Shown here: positions 47,501 to 50,434 of the stretch, one piece after another
Layout: every line of letters begins with the position of its first letter
Numbering within the stretch: position 1 is the stretch's first letter
From: an uncultured Eubacteriales bacterium
GTDB lineage: Bacteria; Bacillota; Clostridia; Oscillospirales; Oscillospiraceae
DNA length: 50,434 bases
Direction: 5' to 3'
Assembly (NCBI GenBank): GCA_900548795.1
Contig: URLT01000002.1
Span: 1-50,434 of the forward strand
Made by a program: the position numbers and the translations under genes
Notes under the pieces: generated by a model
Told to the model about the DNA's origin: nothing
Seen by the model: the letters and a program-made list of their open reading frames with translations, nothing else
Databases searched by the model: none

Positions 47501-49590
47501 GCTATTACCTCGGCGACAACCTGATCGACTATGCCGATTACTATGCCGAGCACAACGCCTTCTCCACTCTCGAGACCGACGGCGCCTGCTATGCCAACGG
47601 TATGTACGTCATGCCGTTCCAGCTCCGCAACGCTAAGAGCATGAAGATGACCGTCACCAACGCCGAGACCGGCGAGGTCTACTACGTGGACGACACCTCC
47701 TACGCGCCCAAGGCGATCTACGACAACGATTCGCAGAGCTGGCAGTCCACGGCCGACTTCTACTGGACGGGCAAGGACAGCAAGGGCAACTTCGTCCCAT
47801 CCGGCACGATCGCCAATGTGCGCTTTGACGCCGTGCTGCCCTACCGCGACACCGTCAAGGAGAACATCTGGAGCTTCAATGTCGAGGTCGACTACACTGC
47901 CCCGGTCATTGAGAGCGCCGTGTTCGACGCCGAGAAGAAGACCCTGACCGTCACCGCGAAGGACGAGAGCTATCTGGCCGCCATCTACCTCTTTGCCGAG
48001 GAACTGGGCGAGGACGACGCCATGGTCGACACCGCCTGCTTCTCCTCCAATGAGGCCGGCAAGTCCTTCACCGCGACCTTTGACGTCTCCGCGCTGCTTG
48101 CCGGCGGCATGAAGCAGATCGACGTCATTGCGGTCGACTACGCGACCAACGAGTGTCTCCCCGTCAAGGCCAACCTCTTTGAGTCCGGCAAGGACGTGAC
48201 CGTCACCGTCGTCACGCCCGAGGGCACCACCGTGGAGAACTACAAGACCGGCGACACCTATACCTTCCCCGAGTACGCCGACTACGACGGCTACCGCTTC
48301 GTCGGCTGGACCGACAAGCAGATCGAGAAGGACGAGACGGGCGACTCCGTCAGCTTCATTATGCTCCCCGGCGAGACGATGCTGCTGACCGACAACCTCA
48401 CCGTCTACACCCTCTTCTCGAAGGGCACCGTGCAGAAGCTCGATCCGTCCGAGTTCTATCTCCCGGCCGAGCTGCCCGATGACCTGTCCGGCCGCTGGGC
48501 GATCGTCGGCTTCGACACTGACGACGACTACAACTTCATCACCGGTAAGCCGATGGTTCTGAACCATGCGTTCCAGACCAAGAACGCCGCTGTCGATTAC
48601 GGCGCGGAGGTCTCCACCGAATACTATGAGTTCAAGACCAATGAGCAGTCCATCTGCTTCGACCTTGAGAGAACGGCCGACGGCACCTATACCATCCGCA
48701 ACATTGTTGACGGAACCTATGTCGCCGCCGACGGCGATAAGCCGGCCGCGGTCGACGGCGTGACCGAAGCCGCGAAGTGGGCGATCACTGCTGACAGGAC
48801 GAACGGCAACGTCGTCATCCGCAACGCCGCTGACACGACCCGCGTGCTCCTGTACAACGACGAGACGCATCTGTTTGAGCTTGCCGACGATACGAAGGCC
48901 GTGCTTGAGCTGTTCGGCAACAGCGTCTATCCGAGCGATTGGTTCTACACCTGGCTGTATAAGTGCGTCGAGGAGGACTTCATCGACGAATACTTCACCA
49001 CCAAGGTCGACCTGCCCACGCCCGAGTGCTTCTATGAGAAGTATTCCGACTGCACCGCGAAGTGGTATCACGAGGCCGTTGACTTCGTCAGCAGCAAGGG
49101 TCTGATGATCGGCTACAGTGCGACCGAATTCGCCCCCGAGGACACCGTGACGCGCGGCATGATGGTCACCGTCCTGTACCGTCTGGCGGGTAGCCCTGCC
49201 GTCTCCGAGCCGTCCACCTTCTCCGACGTTGACCCGAAGGCCTACTACTCCGATGCCGTGGCATGGGCGCAGGATAACAGCATCGTCCTCGGCGTGACCA
49301 CCGAGACCTTCGAGCCGGAGGAACCGGTCACCCGTGAGCAGCTTGCCACCATCCTGTGGCGCTACTCCGGCAAGCCCGCAGCTACCGCAGATCTTGCCGC
49401 CTTCACCGACGCCGCTTCCGTCAACACCTATGCAAAGGAAGCAATCACGTGGGCGGTCGAGAAGGGCATCCTCAACGGCTTTGAGGACAGCACCCTCCGC
49501 CCGGCCGAGTCCGCAACGCGCGCGCAGTTTGCCTGCATCGTGATGCGCTTCCTCGGCGGCAGCTACGACTGCGCCAAGCTCAAGAACTGA
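44590..49590 (+). CDS. surface subtilisin-like protease with PA insert and SLH repeats
   Basis: A 1666-residue secreted S8 protease. Signal peptide 1-26; an I9-like propeptide about 76-165. The catalytic set is Asp206 (VLDTGLN), His267 (QGHGTHVAG), oxyanion Asn372 (VAAGNE) and Ser605 (SGTSMATPN). A protease-associated domain is inserted near 475-515 (KGKIAVLQRGELNFQDKV). Beta-sandwich domains follow, as in lactocepin or C5a-peptidase-like enzymes (FxNVNV region, ADFYWTGKDSKGN). Three SLH repeats close the protein (from about 1490: FAPEDTVTRGMMVTVLYRL, FEPEEPVTREQLATILWRY, LRPAESATRAQFACIVMRFL) and would bind secondary cell-wall polymer. It likely digests peptides at the surface. It has its own promoter and terminator. 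Confidence 0.95.
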   Translation: MRKLKGVLAMLLALVMLLSCAAGVSAAPARSVGSADKAKVADLGKELDSPVKDIQAKGFKSASFQKENLNHYKDSDTVRAIVTLKTAPTADVAQNGDKRAASYRGRLVSQHRAIRSKMSGIDYTLQYDFTDLVNGFSCDVAYGDLDKIAAIDGVDAVYIANTYALPSPVKSEETPQMGYSNWITGVSGMINEFEMDGTGKVIAVLDTGLNVTHEAFSDADGACAKNGRLTEDDLIMAGAPGKYINAKVPFAYDYADKDNDVTDSQGHGTHVAGIAAGCTYDKEAEKYTFLGSASGAQILAMKIFTDKGGGTSSDTYFYALEDAYRLGADVINMSIGAQNGFTYDSELESDVFGNIYKRLERSGIVCCVAAGNEYSMSENAIPGYIGPEYQDYGTVASPATYEGNFSVASMENYAYPAYVVTVNGKDYGYSDTSDNALWQTTFAGKDTDYAVVPDGTGKKAVNIGVGSPEEFAKVDVKGKIAVLQRGELNFQDKVTNAAKAGAIGLIVVNNEAGMINMAIDDFAVPAISLPLASLSDFMNAESKVVKTPTEKQDIVNDNKFLMSDFSGWGTSPDLTIDPAITSVGGNVNSASMSGDDQYEVMSGTSMATPNMAGTVASVLEFLDYVGQKYEDSDWQSLTKAEKAERARALLLSTAEFVTDEDDYPYSVRKQGAGMGNPYYAAEAYYNAGYIIDPLKELGDDAEKSGVYTFDVTLVNESGEVCNYLPSTFLMHDYLYNLNKNDPSKEPLYANTLSSELLIEGEDFDAKYLLKSVSGSPALDQPQEISGLLKLESGKKAVVTVELRLSDDTKAYFDSMFENGNYVEGYVLFENVNVVDDAPVYIDAEDNAYLKDDNGYYQIVKTDEGYIPAVDGEGNKIYFNGKEDDLSLSVRDTVHATLLAFYGDWTKGSVLDANDFGDYIEANNFINTTVADAEGNTYADLGIIPEQLLDCYTSPSLAFTAVFQNDKPQKLRYYLGDNLIDYADYYAEHNAFSTLETDGACYANGMYVMPFQLRNAKSMKMTVTNAETGEVYYVDDTSYAPKAIYDNDSQSWQSTADFYWTGKDSKGNFVPSGTIANVRFDAVLPYRDTVKENIWSFNVEVDYTAPVIESAVFDAEKKTLTVTAKDESYLAAIYLFAEELGEDDAMVDTACFSSNEAGKSFTATFDVSALLAGGMKQIDVIAVDYATNECLPVKANLFESGKDVTVTVVTPEGTTVENYKTGDTYTFPEYADYDGYRFVGWTDKQIEKDETGDSVSFIMLPGETMLLTDNLTVYTLFSKGTVQKLDPSEFYLPAELPDDLSGRWAIVGFDTDDDYNFITGKPMVLNHAFQTKNAAVDYGAEVSTEYYEFKTNEQSICFDLERTADGTYTIRNIVDGTYVAADGDKPAAVDGVTEAAKWAITADRTNGNVVIRNAADTTRVLLYNDETHLFELADDTKAVLELFGNSVYPSDWFYTWLYKCVEEDFIDEYFTTKVDLPTPECFYEKYSDCTAKWYHEAVDFVSSKGLMIGYSATEFAPEDTVTRGMMVTVLYRLAGSPAVSEPSTFSDVDPKAYYSDAVAWAQDNSIVLGVTTETFEPEEPVTREQLATILWRYSGKPAATADLAAFTDAASVNTYAKEAITWAVEKGILNGFEDSTLRPAESATRAQFACIVMRFLGGSYDCAKLKN

Positions 49591-49601
49591 TTTACCCCGC
49601 C

Positions 49602-49635
49602 GCCCGGCGTCCCACGCGGACGCCGGGCGCGTTTT
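49602..49635 (+). terminator. terminator of the SLH subtilase gene
   Basis: Eleven-bp perfect stem GCCCGGCGTCC / GGACGCCGGGC, loop CACGC, then GCGTTTT. Confidence 0.88.
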
Positions 49636-49683
49636 GCGCTCGGATGGAAAACGGGAAAGGCCGGCCGCTCGGCCGCATAAAGC

Positions 49684-49712
49684 AGGAGCCGGCGCAGGCT
49701 GCGCCGGCTCCT
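49684..49712. repeat. GC-rich palindromic hairpin
   Basis: Perfect 13-bp stem AGGAGCCGGCGCA and inverse with a three-base loop (GGC). It follows the terminator by about 50 bases and may be a second terminator for either strand. Confidence 0.6.
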
Positions 49713-49729
49713 TGTATGGTATGGGGTAA

Positions 49730-49873
49730 GCTGCGCAGCACCCGCAGGGGGTACGCCGCATCCGTAGCGCTCCTTGCTTTGCCTCGTCGCTGACGGCTGC
49801 GCAGCACCCGCAAGGGGCACGCCGCATCCGTAGCGCTCCGCGCTCCGCCTCGTCGCTGACGGCTGCGCAGCAC
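49730..49873. repeat. 66-bp tandem repeat, about 2.2 units
   Basis: Units at 49730-49795 and 49796-49861 are nearly identical (GCTGCGCAGCACCCGCA ... CCGCATCCGTAGCGCTCC ... CCTCGTCGCTGACG) with a 12-base start of a third at 49862-49873. Each unit opens with the palindrome GCTGCGCAGC. The unit length is a multiple of three, but no frame has a ribosome site, so it is not claimed as coding. Confidence 0.85.
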
Positions 49874-49926
49874 GTCAAAATCCTTGCAAAACAAGCTGTT
49901 TTTACCACAAAACGTCCCAAGTTTCG

Positions 49927-50187
49927 TGTCATTGCGAGGCCGCAGCGCGGCCGTGGCAATCTTAAAGTTAATGGTATGGCATCCCGTCGCGAAGCACGGG
50001 AGCACGAAGCAAAAAGGAATACTCACAACAAAAAGAGATTTGCTGCTTCGTTCCGCTTCCTCTTCCTCTTTCTTCATTCCAAGGTTCTATTTCGTTCCGC
50101 TCGGCCATAGTTCGTTTTGGGATGACAAATCGCTACGTTAAAGATTGCCGCGTCGGGCGCAAAAAATGCGCCCTCCTCGCAATGACA
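49927..50187. repeat. family A element, copy 5
   Basis: Left end TGTCATTGCGAGG, right end CTCCTCGCAATGACA, inner CGTTAAAGATTGCCGCGTCGG and GCATCCCGTCGCGAAGCACG. It is the inverted relative of the copy at 23001 and shares with it a flanking stretch (AAAATCCTTGCA ... AACGTCCCAA). Confidence 0.78.
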
Positions 50188-50263
50188 AAATCGGTAGGCT
50201 TGACCGAGAATACGGAATGTAAAATCGAGTCCTCGGAATCCGTAAAATGTTTCTCATTTGTTG

Positions 50264-50413
50264 ACTGATACGAATTCTTGATTCAAATATTGAATCAAGA
50301 ATCCCGTGTGCTACGCACACTCGCAGCGTGTAAATGCACGCTGCGCCGTCTCATGCAGAATCTGACGCGCTGTTGGCGCTATAAAAAGCTCTTCAAGCTT
50401 TTTAACAGATTCT
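50264..50413. repeat. family C element, second copy (inverted)
   Basis: It carries the same hairpins as the 42737 unit in reverse: the 14-bp GATTC-type stem, GTGTGC-TAC-GCACAC, a longer GCAGCGTG/CACGCTGC stem, and AAAAAGCT/AGCTTTTT. It also has an extra 24 bases (GTCTCATGCAGAATCTGACG). The changed hairpin keeps its pairing. Confidence 0.75.
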
Positions 50414-50414
50414 A

Positions 50415-50434
50415 GGGAACCTCTGATTAAATTG
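50415..50434. repeat. family B element, start only (window edge)
   Basis: GGGAACCTCTGATTAAATTG after TA, cut off by the end of the window. As at 42674, it lies next to a family C unit. Confidence 0.7.

Noticed and set aside
49730..49873. Possible CRISPR array
   Set aside because: The 66-bp units abut directly with no unique spacers and no cas genes are present.
44407..49959. A 1850-codon open frame on the minus strand opposite the SLH subtilase
   Set aside because: It is a by-product of GC-rich third positions in the plus-strand gene. It has no ribosome site, no recognisable domain and a composition dominated by Val, Gly, Asp and Ala, as expected of a shadow frame.

Overview
The window is a high-GC chromosomal segment from an anaerobic, Gram-positive-type bacterium of the Clostridia, most likely of the Oscillospirales kind. 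The reasons are a reverse rubrerythrin, an SLH-domain surface protease, VanW, DUF2207 and DUF6273 proteins, an F1Fo ATPase with a sodium-type c subunit, YqeB/YqeC selenium-hydroxylase accessory genes, and frequent textbook sigma-A promoters (TTGACA or TTGCAA, 17-base spacer, TATAAT-like -10). The assignment rests on gene content and composition only.

Layout. 1-2.6 kb: the end of an unknown gene, two copies of a mobile repeat (family A), then a Fur-boxed promoter driving a PerR-like regulator, reverse rubrerythrin and a DUF4177 protein (oxidative stress). 2.7-5.9 kb (minus): acyltransferase, EamA half-transporter, and infC-rpmI-rplT behind an attenuator-like leader. 6-8.2 kb: lipoprotein, murI, zinc-ribbon membrane protein. 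8.5-12.3 kb (minus): an exported zinc-ribbon lipoprotein and a 924-residue TPR/DUF6273 protein. 12.4-16 kb (minus): ridA, then a thioesterase-rimM-trmD-sirtuin-trmO operon whose promoter lies inside ridA's terminator. 16.1-21.5 kb (minus): tRNA-Leu followed by a four-gene dlt-like operon (amino-acid adenylase, carrier protein, MBOAT, SGNH hydrolase fused to a NodB/PgaB deacetylase). 21.5-22.9 kb: folA-thyA. 23.3-30.6 kb (minus): complete atp operon with a 161-bp mobile repeat between atpB and atpE. 30.8-34.4 kb (plus): a polar amino-acid ABC transporter with a broken binding-protein gene, then cysK behind a 300-base structured leader that encodes a Cys-Cys peptide. 34.9-41.2 kb: VanW protein, dpaL, YfbR-like nucleotidase, DUF2207 protein. 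41.3-44.3 kb (minus): rlmH, SDR, yqeB, yqeC. 44.6-49.6 kb: a 1666-residue subtilase with SLH repeats. The last 0.8 kb is repeats.

Three short non-coding repeat families run through the window. Family A (about 210-265 bp) has ends beginning TGTCATTGCGAGGAG. Family B is 161 bp with ends GGGAACCTCTGATTCAATC, and three complete copies have exactly that length. Family C (about 130-150 bp) is a string of hairpins. None encodes a transposase. Family B sits at gene ends, and in two cases its junction supplies the stop codon of the adjoining gene.

The best candidates for new biology are the dlt-like operon with its deacetylase fusion and altered MBOAT active site, the cysK leader-peptide attenuator, and the two mobile repeat families B and C. 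Everything here was read by eye; no database search, alignment or folding program was run.
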